From positions 1 to 39,981 of the forward strand of contig NZ_JANZKP010000030.1 of assembly GCF_025642745.1 (NCBI RefSeq): a stretch of DNA of 39,981 nt, written 5' to 3'. Both the position numbers and the translations under genes were made by a program. Positions 8,458 to 17,289 of the stretch are shown piece by piece. The notes under the pieces were generated by a model, which saw only the letters and a program-made list of their open reading frames with translations, searched no databases and had not been told where the DNA came from. This stretch comes from Cellulomonas sp. RIT-PI-Y. Its GTDB lineage: Bacteria; Actinomycetota; Actinomycetes; Actinomycetales; Cellulomonadaceae. Position 1 is the stretch's first letter; the number at the start of each line of letters is the position of its first letter.

Positions 8458-9801
8458 ATGCCGATGCCGCACCGCCGTCTTGCCGCTGGTCCGGCGCACC
8501 AGGTGTGCGTTGCGCGCCAGGGCATCCACGACGTGCTGGGCCGCACCATCGGCCACGAGCTCCTGTTCCGCCCCTCGGCCACCGCGGAGACCTCCGGCCT
8601 CGGCGGTGTGGAGACCCCCGACGACAACCGGGCCACCGCATCGGTGATCGCCGCGACCCTGACCGCCTTCGGGGTCGACGACCTGGCCGGTCACGGCGAC
8701 CTGTTCGTCAACGTGCCGCGCTCGTTCCTGGTCGACGAGCTGCCGGTCGCCCTCGACCCGCACCGGGTGGTGCTGGAGGTGCTGGAGCACGTCCCGCCGG
8801 ACGAGCAGGTGCAGGCCGGCATCGCCGCGCTCAGGGACCGCGGCTTCGGGATCGCGCTGGACGACATGGTCCCGGACGACCCGCGCTGGGTGCTGCTGCC
8901 GCTGGCCGACTACGTCAAGGTCGACATGTCGGTGCTGGGCGAGGACCTGGCCGCCTTCGCCGCGCAGCTGCACGAGGCCGCCCCGCTGGCCGCCCTGGTC
9001 GCCGAGCGGGTGGAGACCGAGGACGACCTGCGCGCGGCCCAGGACGCCGGATTCCCGCTGTTCCAGGGCTACTACTTCCGCCGGCCCACCGTGTTCACCC
9101 GTCCGGCGCTGGCGCACCACGCCGTGGTCGCCGGCCGGCTCCTGGTCCAGCTCGGCGACCCACAGGTGTCCTACCGCCGGCTGGCCCGGCTGACCGCCGC
9201 GGACCCCGCGATCGCGCTCAAGGTGTTCCGGATCGTCAACTCGGTCTCCGGCGCCGGGCGCACCGTGCGTCACCTGCACCAGGCACTGGTGCTGCTCGGC
9301 CGCGAACGCCTGCGCGCGATGCTGGTGCTGGAGGTGCTGGCCACCGCCGGGCACCACGACGACGAGATCCCGCTCGCCGCCCTGGCCCGCACCCGTGCCG
9401 CGGAGATCCTGGCCCCGCACGACGCGCTGGAGGCCTCCACCGAGGCCCTGGTCCGGATGATGAGCGACCTGCTGTCGGTGCCGGTCGCCGAGCTCGACCC
9501 CCAGTTGCGCCGTCGCGCGCCCAGCGTCGCGGTGCTGCAGGCCTGCGACGTGCTGGACGACTACCTGGACGCGATGGGCTCGGCGCGCTCGCCGCTCATC
9601 CCGCCGCCGTTCACCGGACTGCAGGTGTCGATGGTCTACCTGACCGCCCTGCGCGAGGCCCGTGCCCTGCTGGCGACCGTCTATCAACCGGTCGGCACCC
9701 GGCGGCCGGTCACCCCGCCCGGGCTGATCGTGCCGACCCAGGGCGTCCCGGAGCGGGCGGAGCTGGCCGCCGAGGTCCCTCCGGCGGCCACCGACCGGTA
9801 G
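8458..9801 (+). CDS. EAL-HDOD (YuxH/CdgJ-like) signalling protein, catalytic residues kept
   Basis: A 447-residue cytoplasmic protein with an N-terminal EAL domain (about 20-220) and a C-terminal HDOD domain (about 235-420, starting YRRLARLTAADPAIALKVFRIVNS). The EAL part aligns by eye with c-di-GMP phosphodiesterases: HELLFR (Glu34 of ExLxR), FVNVPRSFL (Asn), LEVLEH (Glu), LDDMVPDD (Asp-Asp), YVKVDMS (Lys), AERVETED (Glu) and QGYYF (Gln). All usual metal and substrate residues are therefore present, although the loop after Asp-Asp lacks the usual GTG. c-di-GMP hydrolysis is plausible but not certain. Related EAL-HDOD proteins (Vibrio CdgJ) affect motility, and a second such gene ends the flgN-flgK-flgL operon in this window. 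ATG 8458 is supported by GGAGGA 5 nt upstream. The gene appears monocistronic. Confidence 0.88.
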   Translation: MPMPHRRLAAGPAHQVCVARQGIHDVLGRTIGHELLFRPSATAETSGLGGVETPDDNRATASVIAATLTAFGVDDLAGHGDLFVNVPRSFLVDELPVALDPHRVVLEVLEHVPPDEQVQAGIAALRDRGFGIALDDMVPDDPRWVLLPLADYVKVDMSVLGEDLAAFAAQLHEAAPLAALVAERVETEDDLRAAQDAGFPLFQGYYFRRPTVFTRPALAHHAVVAGRLLVQLGDPQVSYRRLARLTAADPAIALKVFRIVNSVSGAGRTVRHLHQALVLLGRERLRAMLVLEVLATAGHHDDEIPLAALARTRAAEILAPHDALEASTEALVRMMSDLLSVPVAELDPQLRRRAPSVAVLQACDVLDDYLDAMGSARSPLIPPPFTGLQVSMVYLTALREARALLATVYQPVGTRRPVTPPGLIVPTQGVPERAELAAEVPPAATDR

Positions 9802-9866
9802 CCTGGGTAGGTACGTGCCGTCCCGGGGTCCCCGGTGCGGCCCCGACGAACACCCAGGGGAACTCA

Positions 9867-10250
9867 GTGCCCACCGGCAAGGTCAAGTGGTTCGACACCG
9901 ACCGCGGGTTCGGCTTCATCGCCGCCGAGGACGGGAGTGAGGTCTTCCTGCACGCCTCCGCGCTGCCCGCGGGCATCGGGTCGCCGAAGCCCGGCACCCG
10001 GGTGGAGTTCGGCGTCGCCGACGGTCGTCGTGGACCGCAGGCGCTGTCGGTCAAGATCCTGGACCCGGTGCCGTCGGTCGCCCGGGCCGCCCGCAAGCCC
10101 GCCGACGACATGGCCGTCATCGTCGAGGACCTGATCAAGGTGCTGGACCGGGTGGGCAACGAGCTCCGCCGCGGCCGGTACCCGGAGAAGAGCCGCACCA
10201 GCCAGGTCGCCACGCTGCTGCGCGCCGTCGCCGACGACCTGGAGGCGTGA
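9867..10250 (+). CDS. Cold-shock domain protein with C-terminal extension
   Basis: A 127-residue protein. Residues 1-67 are a cold-shock domain: TGKVKWFDTDRGFGFI carries RNP1, VFLHAS is RNP2, and it binds single-stranded RNA or DNA as a chaperone. About 60 further residues form a helical, charged extension (MAVIVEDLIKVLDRVGNELRRG...), as in the longer CspB-type proteins of actinobacteria. The GTG at 9867 has AGGGG 6 nt upstream. A TAGCCT box at 9799-9804, overlapping the stop of the previous gene, could serve as -10. The stop overlaps the ATG of the DUF3027 gene by 1 nt (TGATG), so this is the first gene of a five-gene coupled unit. Confidence 0.92.
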   Translation: MPTGKVKWFDTDRGFGFIAAEDGSEVFLHASALPAGIGSPKPGTRVEFGVADGRRGPQALSVKILDPVPSVARAARKPADDMAVIVEDLIKVLDRVGNELRRGRYPEKSRTSQVATLLRAVADDLEA

Positions 10251-11020
10251 TGGCTGCCGCCGTCCGGAGCAAGGAACCCGTGCTGATCGGCGCGGTGGAG
10301 CTGGCCCGCGCCGCCGCGGTGGAGATCGCGGAGCAGCCCGACCATGTCGGCGAGCACCTCGGCGCCACCGTCGACGAGGACCGCCTGGTCTCGCACCGCT
10401 TCGCCTGCACCGCCAAGGGCTACCGCGGCTGGGTGTGGACCGTCACGCTGTCCCGGGTGCCGCGCGGCCGCGTCGCCACCGTGTGCGAGGCCGTGCTGCT
10501 GCCCGGCGACGACGCGGTGCTCGCCCCGGCCTGGCTGCCGTGGGACGAGCGGCTGCAGCCCGGTGACATCGGGCCGGGCGACGTGCTGCCGTTCAAGGCC
10601 GACGACCCGCGCCTGGAGCCCGGCTGGACCCCCACCGGCGACCCGGAGCAGGACGAGGTCGCGATTGACGAGCTCGCCCTGGCCCGGCAGCGGGTGCTGT
10701 CCCCGGCCGGTCTGAACCAGGCCGCCGACCGCTGGTACCGCGGTCGTCAGGGCCCGACCACCCCCGGCTCGATCGCCTCCGCCGAGGGGTGTTTGACCTG
10801 CGGTTTCCTCATCCCGTTGCAGGGGCCGCTCGGCGCCGTCTTCGGGGTGTGCGCCAACGAGTGGTCGCCGGACGACGGCAAGGTGGTGGCGCTGGACCAC
10901 GGCTGTGGCGCTCACTCCCAGACCGACGTGCCCGACCGGCCCTCCGACTGGCCCGACCCGGCACCGGTGATCGACGAACTGCTGGTCGAGGTGACCCAGA
11001 ACCCCGACGCGGGCGAGTGA
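10250..11020 (+). CDS. DUF3027 protein with zinc-ribbon-like cysteines
   Basis: A 256-residue protein of the actinobacterial DUF3027 family, function unknown. Visible landmarks are HRFACTAKGYRGWVWTVTLSRVPRG, the acidic region ending WTPTGDPEQDEVAIDELALARQRVLS, and a probable metal site at C181xxC184, C201 and C219 with H217 and H222 beside it (CLTCGF, GVCANEW, DHGCGAHS). The Cys spacing suggests a zinc ribbon, inferred only. ATG 10250 overlaps the cold-shock stop; GGAGG lies just upstream. Its stop overlaps the GTG of the next gene by 4 nt. The csp-DUF3027 pairing is recurrent in actinobacteria, which suggests a link to RNA handling, but no activity is known to me. Confidence 0.85.
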   Translation: MAAAVRSKEPVLIGAVELARAAAVEIAEQPDHVGEHLGATVDEDRLVSHRFACTAKGYRGWVWTVTLSRVPRGRVATVCEAVLLPGDDAVLAPAWLPWDERLQPGDIGPGDVLPFKADDPRLEPGWTPTGDPEQDEVAIDELALARQRVLSPAGLNQAADRWYRGRQGPTTPGSIASAEGCLTCGFLIPLQGPLGAVFGVCANEWSPDDGKVVALDHGCGAHSQTDVPDRPSDWPDPAPVIDELLVEVTQNPDAGE

Positions 11021-14000
11021 ACGCCGACGTCTTCGGCACCCGCTCCGTCCGGGAGCGCGTGCTGGGGACGTGGCGGAGCGATCCGGCCCGGTTGCGGGAG
11101 GACGCGAACACCGAGGAGGACCACGCCCGCGGGTACTACCGCGACCGGGTGGTGGTCGAGCTCGCGCAGAACGCCGCCGACGCCGCCGCGCGGTCCGGCT
11201 CGCCCGGCCGGGTGCTGTTCCGGCTGACCGGTTCCCGGCTGCTGGTGGCGAACACCGGTGCGCCGCTGGACGCCGCCGGCGTGGCGTCGATGGCCGCCAT
11301 GCGCGCCTCCACCTCCCGGGACGACCGGAGCGGTGCGGCGCTGGTCGGCCGGTTCGGCGTCGGCTTCGCGGCGGTGCGCTCGGTCGCCGACCGGGTGCTG
11401 GTCGCCTCGGGCGCCGGTGCGGTGGAGTTCTCCGCCGACCGCACCCGTGACGCGCTGGCCGGGCTCGGCCCCTCGGTCGCCGCCGAGGTCGCCCGCCGGG
11501 AGGGGTCGCTCCCCGCGCTGCGCCTGCCCTTCGAGGCCGACGGGCGCCCCGAACCCGGCTACGACACCACCGTCACCCTGGAGCTGCGCGACGACGCCGC
11601 GGTCGACGCGGTGCGTGCCCAGCTCGGCGCCGTGGACGACCCGCTGCTGCTGGCCCTGCCCGCCCTGACGGAGATCGTCCTGGAGGACGCCGACACCGGT
11701 CGGCTGCGGCGGATCGCCGACCTGGACCAGCGCTGGCGCCGGGTGACCGCCACCGGGGAGCTGGCACCCGGTCTGCTCGCCGATCGGCCGGTCGAGGAGC
11801 GTGATCGTCGGGGATGGCGGATCACCTGGGCGGTGCCGCGCACCCCGGGCGACGACGACCCGGCCGCCTCGTTGTTCGGGTCGACCGTCCCCGGACCGGC
11901 CTGGTCCCGGGTCGTGCACGCCCCCACCCCCACCGACGACCCGCTGGACCTGCCCGCGCTCCTGATCGCCACCCTCCCGCTCGACCCCACCAGGCGACAT
12001 GTCGCCCGGGGGGCCGCCACGGAGGCCCTGCTCGGGCTGGCCGCCGAGCTGTACGCCCGCCTGGCCGAGGAGTCCGGCGACCCGCTGGCCCTGGTCCCCA
12101 CCGGCCTGCCCGGCGGCGACCTGGACCGCGACCTGCGCACGCCGCTGATCGACCGCCTGGCGCAGACGGCTCTGCTCCGCCCCGCCGACGGCGACCCCCT
12201 GCCCCCGGCCCGTGCACTCGGTCTGATCGGTGAGAACGCCGCGGAGCTGGCCGGGGCCCTGGCCTCGTGGTTCCCGTCGCTGGTCGCGGTCCCGCCGTCG
12301 CGGATCGCCGCCGCCCGGCTGCTCGGCGTCGACCTGCGCGAGGCCGCCGACCTGATCGAGGACCTCCCCGTCGCCACGGAGGACCCCGGCCGCTGGCACC
12401 GGCTCTACTCCGCCCTGGACGGGTCGGTCGCCGACCCACGCACCCGTGAGGCGCTGGCCACCCTCCCGGTGCCGCTCGCCGACGGCCGGGTGGTGCGCGG
12501 TGTCCGGGGGCTGCTGCTGCCCGGTCCCGAGGTCGACGTCGAGCCGTTGACCCGGCTCGGCCTGCGGCTGATCGACCCGCGCGTCGCGCACCCGGTGCTG
12601 GAGCGACTCGGTGCGGTCCCGGCCGGACCGGAGACCCTGCTCGACCACCCGGCGGTCCGGCAGGCCGCGTGGGACAGCGCCGAGGACGACGAGGACACCG
12701 CCGAGCAGGTCGCCGCGGCCGTGCTCGGACTGCTGCGGGCCGCGGGCGCCGACGGCCGGGACGGTCGCCCGGTACCGGTCGAACGGGCGGTCTTCGGGCT
12801 GCTCACCGTGCGCGACGCCGACGGCCTCGGCGCGCCGGCCCACGGTCTGGTGCTGCCCGGCTCCCTCGCCGCGGACCTGCTCGATCCCCGGGTGCTGGGC
12901 GAGGTCGGCGCGGACGAGGTCGACCGGTGGGGGCCCGGCGCGCTCACCGCCGCCGGTGTGCGGAGCGGACTCGTCGTCCTGCGCGCCGAGGACCGGATCA
13001 CCGGCGACGGCCCCGAGGACGAGGCCGACGAACTGCTCGCCGAGCAGGTGGACGGCTGGGCCGAGTACCGGGACGCCCTGGCCGAGCTGCTCGGCGACGG
13101 GATCGGCCTGGACCCGCTGCTCGCGGTCGCCGACCTCGACGCCGTGCACCCGGACCACTGGGCGCGCGCCCTGCACGCCATCGCCGGCCCCGGCCCCACC
13201 CGGGACGCCCTCCTGGACCCGGTGCGGTCCGCCGGAGCGTCCGCGCCCGGCTACACCCTGTGGTGGCTGCGCCGGCGTTCCGACCTCGGCCTCGACCGGC
13301 CCTTCGCCGGCCCGGACGCCGATCCGGACGTCCGCGGCCTGCTGCCGCCCGCCCCCGACCTGCTCGCCGGCCTGGACCCCACCGTGCTGCGCGCCCTGGG
13401 CGCCGTCGACCACGCGGACCAGATCCCCGCCGCGGACTGGGAGCAGGTGCTGCGCGGCGTCGCGCGGGTCGGCGAGGCGCTGCCGGTCCGGTGGGCCGCG
13501 GCCGTGTGGTCCGCCCTGGCCGGCACCGCGGAGGAGCACCCGGTGGATCTGCTGCCCGCGCTGGTCGGCACCGACCGGGTCGTGCTGGTGCATGCCGAGG
13601 ACGCCGCCGTCGCCCCGTCCCCGATGTGGTGGCAGCGCACCGACCTCGCGGCGATGGTCCCGGTGGCCGGCGGAGCGGACCCGGTCGCGCTCGCCGGTGC
13701 GCTGGACCTCCCGCTGTGCACCGAGCTCGCCGACGGCACGGTGGACGACCCGGAGGACGGCAGCCTCGCCGCCACCCCCGACGCCGTGCGCGACCTGCTG
13801 CCCGGCGCTCCGTCCAGCTGGCTGGAGCACGAGGACCTGCGGGTCGACGGCGCCCCGGTCGACTGGTGGGTCGACGGCGACGGACCCACGGCCACCGTGC
13901 ACGCCACCCACCTGGCCGGACTCGCCCGCGCCCTGGCGCAGGCCGCCGGGCGCTGGTCCGACCGGCACACCGCCGAACTGCTGCTCACCGATCCCGCCCG

Positions 14001-14040
14001 GGCCGCCGAGCTGGCGGTGGAGCGGGTCGCCGACGCATGA
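11017..14040 (+). CDS. Sacsin N-terminal-like (GHKL/Hsp90-fold) ATP-binding protein
   Basis: A 1007-residue protein with an N-terminal GHKL ATP-binding fold of the sacsin/Hsp90 kind. Box N is ELAQNAADAA (residues 48-57), a G1-like loop is LLVANTGAPLDAAGVASMAA, and the G2 loop is ALVGRFGVGFAAV (near 108-120). The canonical Asp of G1 (DxGxG) is not evident, as in some sacsin-like members. The remaining roughly 800 residues are Ala/Leu/Asp-rich and I recognise no further domain. A chaperone-like or conformational ATPase role is inferred from the fold only. GTG 11017 overlaps the DUF3027 stop by 4 nt, and its own stop overlaps the next ATG by 4 nt. The family is widespread in actinobacteria and its client is unknown. 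Confidence 0.82.
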   Translation: MNADVFGTRSVRERVLGTWRSDPARLREDANTEEDHARGYYRDRVVVELAQNAADAAARSGSPGRVLFRLTGSRLLVANTGAPLDAAGVASMAAMRASTSRDDRSGAALVGRFGVGFAAVRSVADRVLVASGAGAVEFSADRTRDALAGLGPSVAAEVARREGSLPALRLPFEADGRPEPGYDTTVTLELRDDAAVDAVRAQLGAVDDPLLLALPALTEIVLEDADTGRLRRIADLDQRWRRVTATGELAPGLLADRPVEERDRRGWRITWAVPRTPGDDDPAASLFGSTVPGPAWSRVVHAPTPTDDPLDLPALLIATLPLDPTRRHVARGAATEALLGLAAELYARLAEESGDPLALVPTGLPGGDLDRDLRTPLIDRLAQTALLRPADGDPLPPARALGLIGENAAELAGALASWFPSLVAVPPSRIAAARLLGVDLREAADLIEDLPVATEDPGRWHRLYSALDGSVADPRTREALATLPVPLADGRVVRGVRGLLLPGPEVDVEPLTRLGLRLIDPRVAHPVLERLGAVPAGPETLLDHPAVRQAAWDSAEDDEDTAEQVAAAVLGLLRAAGADGRDGRPVPVERAVFGLLTVRDADGLGAPAHGLVLPGSLAADLLDPRVLGEVGADEVDRWGPGALTAAGVRSGLVVLRAEDRITGDGPEDEADELLAEQVDGWAEYRDALAELLGDGIGLDPLLAVADLDAVHPDHWARALHAIAGPGPTRDALLDPVRSAGASAPGYTLWWLRRRSDLGLDRPFAGPDADPDVRGLLPPAPDLLAGLDPTVLRALGAVDHADQIPAADWEQVLRGVARVGEALPVRWAAAVWSALAGTAEEHPVDLLPALVGTDRVVLVHAEDAAVAPSPMWWQRTDLAAMVPVAGGADPVALAGALDLPLCTELADGTVDDPEDGSLAATPDAVRDLLPGAPSSWLEHEDLRVDGAPVDWWVDGDGPTATVHATHLAGLARALAQAAGRWSDRHTAELLLTDPARAAELAVERVADA

Positions 14041-15269
14041 CCAGCCGCACGCCGCCGATCCGGATCCTGATCGCCTCCGCCTACGCCCCCGCCGCCCTGT
14101 TCGAGACCGGGCTCGGTGCGATCACCCCGGTCGTCCCCCTACTGGCCGTCCGGCTCGGCGGCGGACTCGGCGAGGGCGCCCTCATCGTCGCCCTGCTCGG
14201 CGTCGGCCTGATCCTCGGTGACGTCCCCGCCGGTGCCCTGGCCAGCCGGATCGGCGACCGCCGGGCGATGCTGCTCGCCGCCCTGGTCGCCGCCGTCGCC
14301 CTCGCCGGGTGCGCGCTCGCTCCCTCCCTGCCGCTGCTGGCCCTGGGCGTCCTGGTCGTCGGTGCCGTCTCCGCGGTCTTCCACCTGGCCCGGCAGTCCT
14401 TCCTCACCGACGTCATCCCGGTGGCGCAGCGCGCCCGCGCCCTGTCCACCCTCGGCGGGGTCGGCCGGATTGGCGCGTTCCTCGGACCGTTCCTCGGCGC
14501 CGGACTGCTGCACCTGGCGCCACTGCGCTCGGTGTTCTGGCTCGCCGCCGCGGTCTCCCTGCTCGCCGGCGCCGTGGTCGCCCTGGCCCCCGACGTCGAC
14601 CGCTCGGGTGCCGTGCCCCGGACCGCACCCGGCACCGGCCCCGGTGCCTGGACCCTGCTGCGCCGGCACGGCCGGATGTTCGCCACCCTCGGTCTCGCGG
14701 TCGTGCTGGTCGGCGCCGTCCGGGCCACCCGACAGGTCGTCCTGCCCCTGTGGTCCGAGCACCTCGGCCTCGCCCCGGCCACCACCAGCCTGATCTTCGG
14801 CCTGTCCGGGGCGGTCGATGTCCTGCTGTTCTACCCGGGCGGACGACTGATGGACCGGCGCGGCCGGCTGTGGGTCGCCGTCCCGTCCATGCTCGTCCTC
14901 GGCGGGGCGATCGCCCTGCTCCCGCTGACCGGTTCGGTCGGCACCCTCGCGATCGCCGCGATGGTGATGGGCTTCGGTAACGGCATCAGCTCCGGGGTGC
15001 TGATGACCCTCGGCGCGGACGTGGCACCGCCCGAGGCCCGCGCCACCTTCCTCGGCGTGTGGCGGGTGTTCCAGGACACCGGCAGCGCGGCCGGGCCGCT
15101 GGTCGTGTCGGCGGTGGGCGCCCTCGCCGGCCTCGCGGCCGGGATCGTCACGATGGGCGTCGCGGGCCTGGTGGGCGCGGCCGCGCTGGCGCGATGGGTG
15201 CCGCGGTGGTCGGAGCACGCGAACGCGCGGACCCGGGCCGAGGCGGCCCGGCGCAGGCTGGCGGGGTGA
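14037..15269 (+). CDS. MFS transporter (drug-efflux-like)
   Basis: A 410-residue membrane protein with about twelve hydrophobic helices. Loop 2-3 reads GALASRIGDRRAML, the region FHLARQSFLTDVIPVAQRARALSTLGGVGRIGAFLGPFLGA is typical of the MFS_1 efflux family, and a second-half loop 8-9 reads YPGGRLMDRRGRLW. It probably exports a small molecule by proton antiport; the substrate is unknown. The ATG at 14037 overlaps the preceding stop (ATGA), and its stop overlaps the GTG of the glycosyltransferase that follows. Co-translation with a glycosyltransferase could mean export of a glycosylated compound, but this is speculation. Confidence 0.9.
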   Translation: MTSRTPPIRILIASAYAPAALFETGLGAITPVVPLLAVRLGGGLGEGALIVALLGVGLILGDVPAGALASRIGDRRAMLLAALVAAVALAGCALAPSLPLLALGVLVVGAVSAVFHLARQSFLTDVIPVAQRARALSTLGGVGRIGAFLGPFLGAGLLHLAPLRSVFWLAAAVSLLAGAVVALAPDVDRSGAVPRTAPGTGPGAWTLLRRHGRMFATLGLAVVLVGAVRATRQVVLPLWSEHLGLAPATTSLIFGLSGAVDVLLFYPGGRLMDRRGRLWVAVPSMLVLGGAIALLPLTGSVGTLAIAAMVMGFGNGISSGVLMTLGADVAPPEARATFLGVWRVFQDTGSAAGPLVVSAVGALAGLAAGIVTMGVAGLVGAAALARWVPRWSEHANARTRAEAARRRLAG

Positions 15270-16483
15270 GAGCGACCGTGATCCCCGACAGCCCCGCACC
15301 TGACGGCCCCGCGGTCGCTGCCCGGCCGACCCGCTGGCTGGTCGCGACCACGGAGTACGCCGGTCTGACGCCGTACACCGGCGGCATCGGCCGGCACTAC
15401 GCGGCGCTCCTCCCCGCGCTGGTCCGGGCCGGTGCCGAGGTGGACCTGCTGGTGCTCGCCGACGAGCCGGTGACCGCTCACGAGCGCGAGGGGGTGCGCG
15501 TGCTCGCCACGCCGCCGCGGTCCGGCCTGTGGCGGCGGGCCGGGGTGGTGCGGGACGCCTACCGGCACGGCCGGTACGACCGGGTGTTCCTGCCCGAATG
15601 GAGCGCCCTGGGATCGCGACTGCCGTCGGACGCGCCCCTGCTGACCAATCTCGCGACCAGCACGCGTCTGGCGAACGAGATCGCGGGATTCACGCCGCGG
15701 TCGTTCGGCGTGCGGCAGGGCACGGCGATCCGCTGGCAGCAGTGGTGGGAGGACCGGCAGGTGCGGCGGTCGGCCGGGCTGATCGCGATCTCGCGGGCGA
15801 TGCGCCGGTGGAACGAGCGGACGCTGGGTGCGCTGCCGCCGACCCGGGTGGTGCGGAACTGCATCGACGTGGCGGGGGTGCGGGACGCGGCGCGGGCGGC
15901 GGAGCTGCCGGGCGGCTGGCCGGCGGACGGTCAGGTGGTGCTGTTCCTCGGCCGGTTGGAACGCCGGAAGGGGGTCACCGATGCGTTCGCGGCGTTCGCG
16001 GAGGTGGCCCGGCAGCGACCGGACGCCCGGCTGGTGCTGGCGGGGGCGAGCGGTGACCGGCGGTTCGAGCCGGACCGCCCGGGACTGCTGTCGCTGCTGC
16101 CGCCGGAAGCCCGGGAGCGGGTGACCTGGTTGGGGCATGTGGCGGGGGAGTCCTTGCACCGGGGCGTGCGGGAGGCGACGGTGACGATCTGCCCGTCCCG
16201 GTGGGAGGGCTTCGGGAACGCGGCGCTGGAGGCGAAGGCGCTCGGTGCCGCGGTGGTGCTGACCAGCGGGAGCGGGTACGACGACTTCTGCACCGACGGG
16301 GTGGACAGCCTGCTGGTCCCGCCCGCGGACCCTCCGGCGCTGGCCGCGGCCGTGCTGCGGGTGCTGGCGGACCGCGAGCTGGCGGCCCGGCTGGGTGAAC
16401 GGGCGTGGGCGGGCGCGGAGCACTACACGGCCGATCCGGTGGCGGCGGATCTGCTGATCGCCGCCGATCAGGTGCTGGGCTGA
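15266..16483 (+). CDS. GT4-family glycosyltransferase
   Basis: A 405-residue GT-B fold retaining glycosyltransferase. The N-terminal half contains the acceptor-side motif EYAGLTPYTGGIGRHYAALLPALVRAG; the C-terminal half has VLFLGRLERRKGVTDAFAAF and the E-x7-E nucleotide-sugar signature in CPSRWEGFGNAALEAKALGAAVV. It would transfer a sugar from a nucleotide donor to an unknown acceptor in the cytoplasm. The GTG at 15266 overlaps the MFS stop by 4 nt; GTG 15278 is an alternative start. It is the last gene of the csp operon. Its 3' end overlaps the end of the convergent GT2 gene by 16 nt (16468-16483), so it abuts the glycosyltransferase cluster. Confidence 0.9.
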   Translation: MRATVIPDSPAPDGPAVAARPTRWLVATTEYAGLTPYTGGIGRHYAALLPALVRAGAEVDLLVLADEPVTAHEREGVRVLATPPRSGLWRRAGVVRDAYRHGRYDRVFLPEWSALGSRLPSDAPLLTNLATSTRLANEIAGFTPRSFGVRQGTAIRWQQWWEDRQVRRSAGLIAISRAMRRWNERTLGALPPTRVVRNCIDVAGVRDAARAAELPGGWPADGQVVLFLGRLERRKGVTDAFAAFAEVARQRPDARLVLAGASGDRRFEPDRPGLLSLLPPEARERVTWLGHVAGESLHRGVREATVTICPSRWEGFGNAALEAKALGAAVVLTSGSGYDDFCTDGVDSLLVPPADPPALAAAVLRVLADRELAARLGERAWAGAEHYTADPVAADLLIAADQVLG

Positions 16484-17289
16484 GTCTCGGACCGTCGCCA
16501 GCCGGTCCCGGCGTGCTGCACGGCACCGGCCTCGGCGAACGCCCGCAGCCAGCCCTCCATCGGCCACGATCCCCATCGGTCGGCGAACAGGGCGCCGTTG
16601 CGCAGGATGTCGTCGAGGTGCTGCCACGGCGGGCTGCTGGTCGGGTGGTACTGGTGGTAGGCGTGCGCGCCGCCGACCCAGGCCAGCGGGATGCCGGCCG
16701 AGCGCAGGGCGAAGGCGTAGTCGGTGTCCTCGCCGCCGTAGCCCTGGTAGCGCTCGTCGAAGCGCGGCCCACGGGTCCACCGGTCGGCGGTCAGCGCGAA
16801 GGACAGGGACCAGAACAGGGGATAGTCCGCGGGGTCGGCCAGCACCACGGCGCCCGCGGGCGGCGCGGGGCGGGCGGGATGCGGCCGGGTGGCAGCGGCG
16901 AGGGCGGCAGGATCGCCCACCGGTGCGTCCGGCGGCAGGTAGGTGACCGGTCCGCACAGGACCGCGTCGGGGTGACGGACCGCGGCGGCCTGGTACCGCT
17001 GGAGCAGCTCGGGGCCGGGCACGCAGTCGGCGTCCAGGAAGACGAGCAGGTCACCGCCGAGCTCGACGGCCCGGTCCGCGGCGGCGTTCCGGGCGGCGGC
17101 CAGGCGCAGGCCGTGCGGGCCGGGCGGCACGCGCAGGACGTCGTCGGCGTCGAGGGCGGGTGGCTCGTCGTCGCCGATCCAGGCGATCACCGTGCGCACC
17201 CGCGAGGAGCCGTGCAGGGCGTCGAGCTGGCGGCGGAGGTGGTCGACCCGGGGGCGGGAGCACAGCGTGACGACCGCACGGGTCAGCAC
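16468..17289 (-). CDS. GT2-family glycosyltransferase with galactosyltransferase-type C terminus
   Basis: A 273-residue GT-A fold inverting glycosyltransferase. Landmarks are RLAAARNAAADRAVELGGDLLVFLDADCVPGPELLQRY, whose DAD is the metal-binding DxD, and YQGYGGEDTDYAFALRSAG, typical of the Glyco_transf_7C region. The usual N-terminal VSVIIP strand is replaced by LTRAVVTLCSRPRVDHL, so the very start is somewhat divergent. GTG 17289 is the likely start and overlaps the end of the upstream GT gene by 7 nt. It is the last of four overlapping minus-strand GT genes. Sugar donor and acceptor are unknown. Confidence 0.86.
   Translation of the reverse strand: MLTRAVVTLCSRPRVDHLRRQLDALHGSSRVRTVIAWIGDDEPPALDADDVLRVPPGPHGLRLAAARNAAADRAVELGGDLLVFLDADCVPGPELLQRYQAAAVRHPDAVLCGPVTYLPPDAPVGDPAALAAATRPHPARPAPPAGAVVLADPADYPLFWSLSFALTADRWTRGPRFDERYQGYGGEDTDYAFALRSAGIPLAWVGGAHAYHQYHPTSSPPWQHLDDILRNGALFADRWGSWPMEGWLRAFAEAGAVQHAGTGWRRSETQPST

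Noticed and set aside
10912..13968. A 1018-codon open frame antisense to the sacsin-like gene
   Set aside because: Its translation is Gly/Gln/His/Arg-rich with no recognisable domain. It is the usual mirror frame of a G+C-rich gene; the plus-strand frame has GHKL motifs and 4-nt overlaps with both neighbours.
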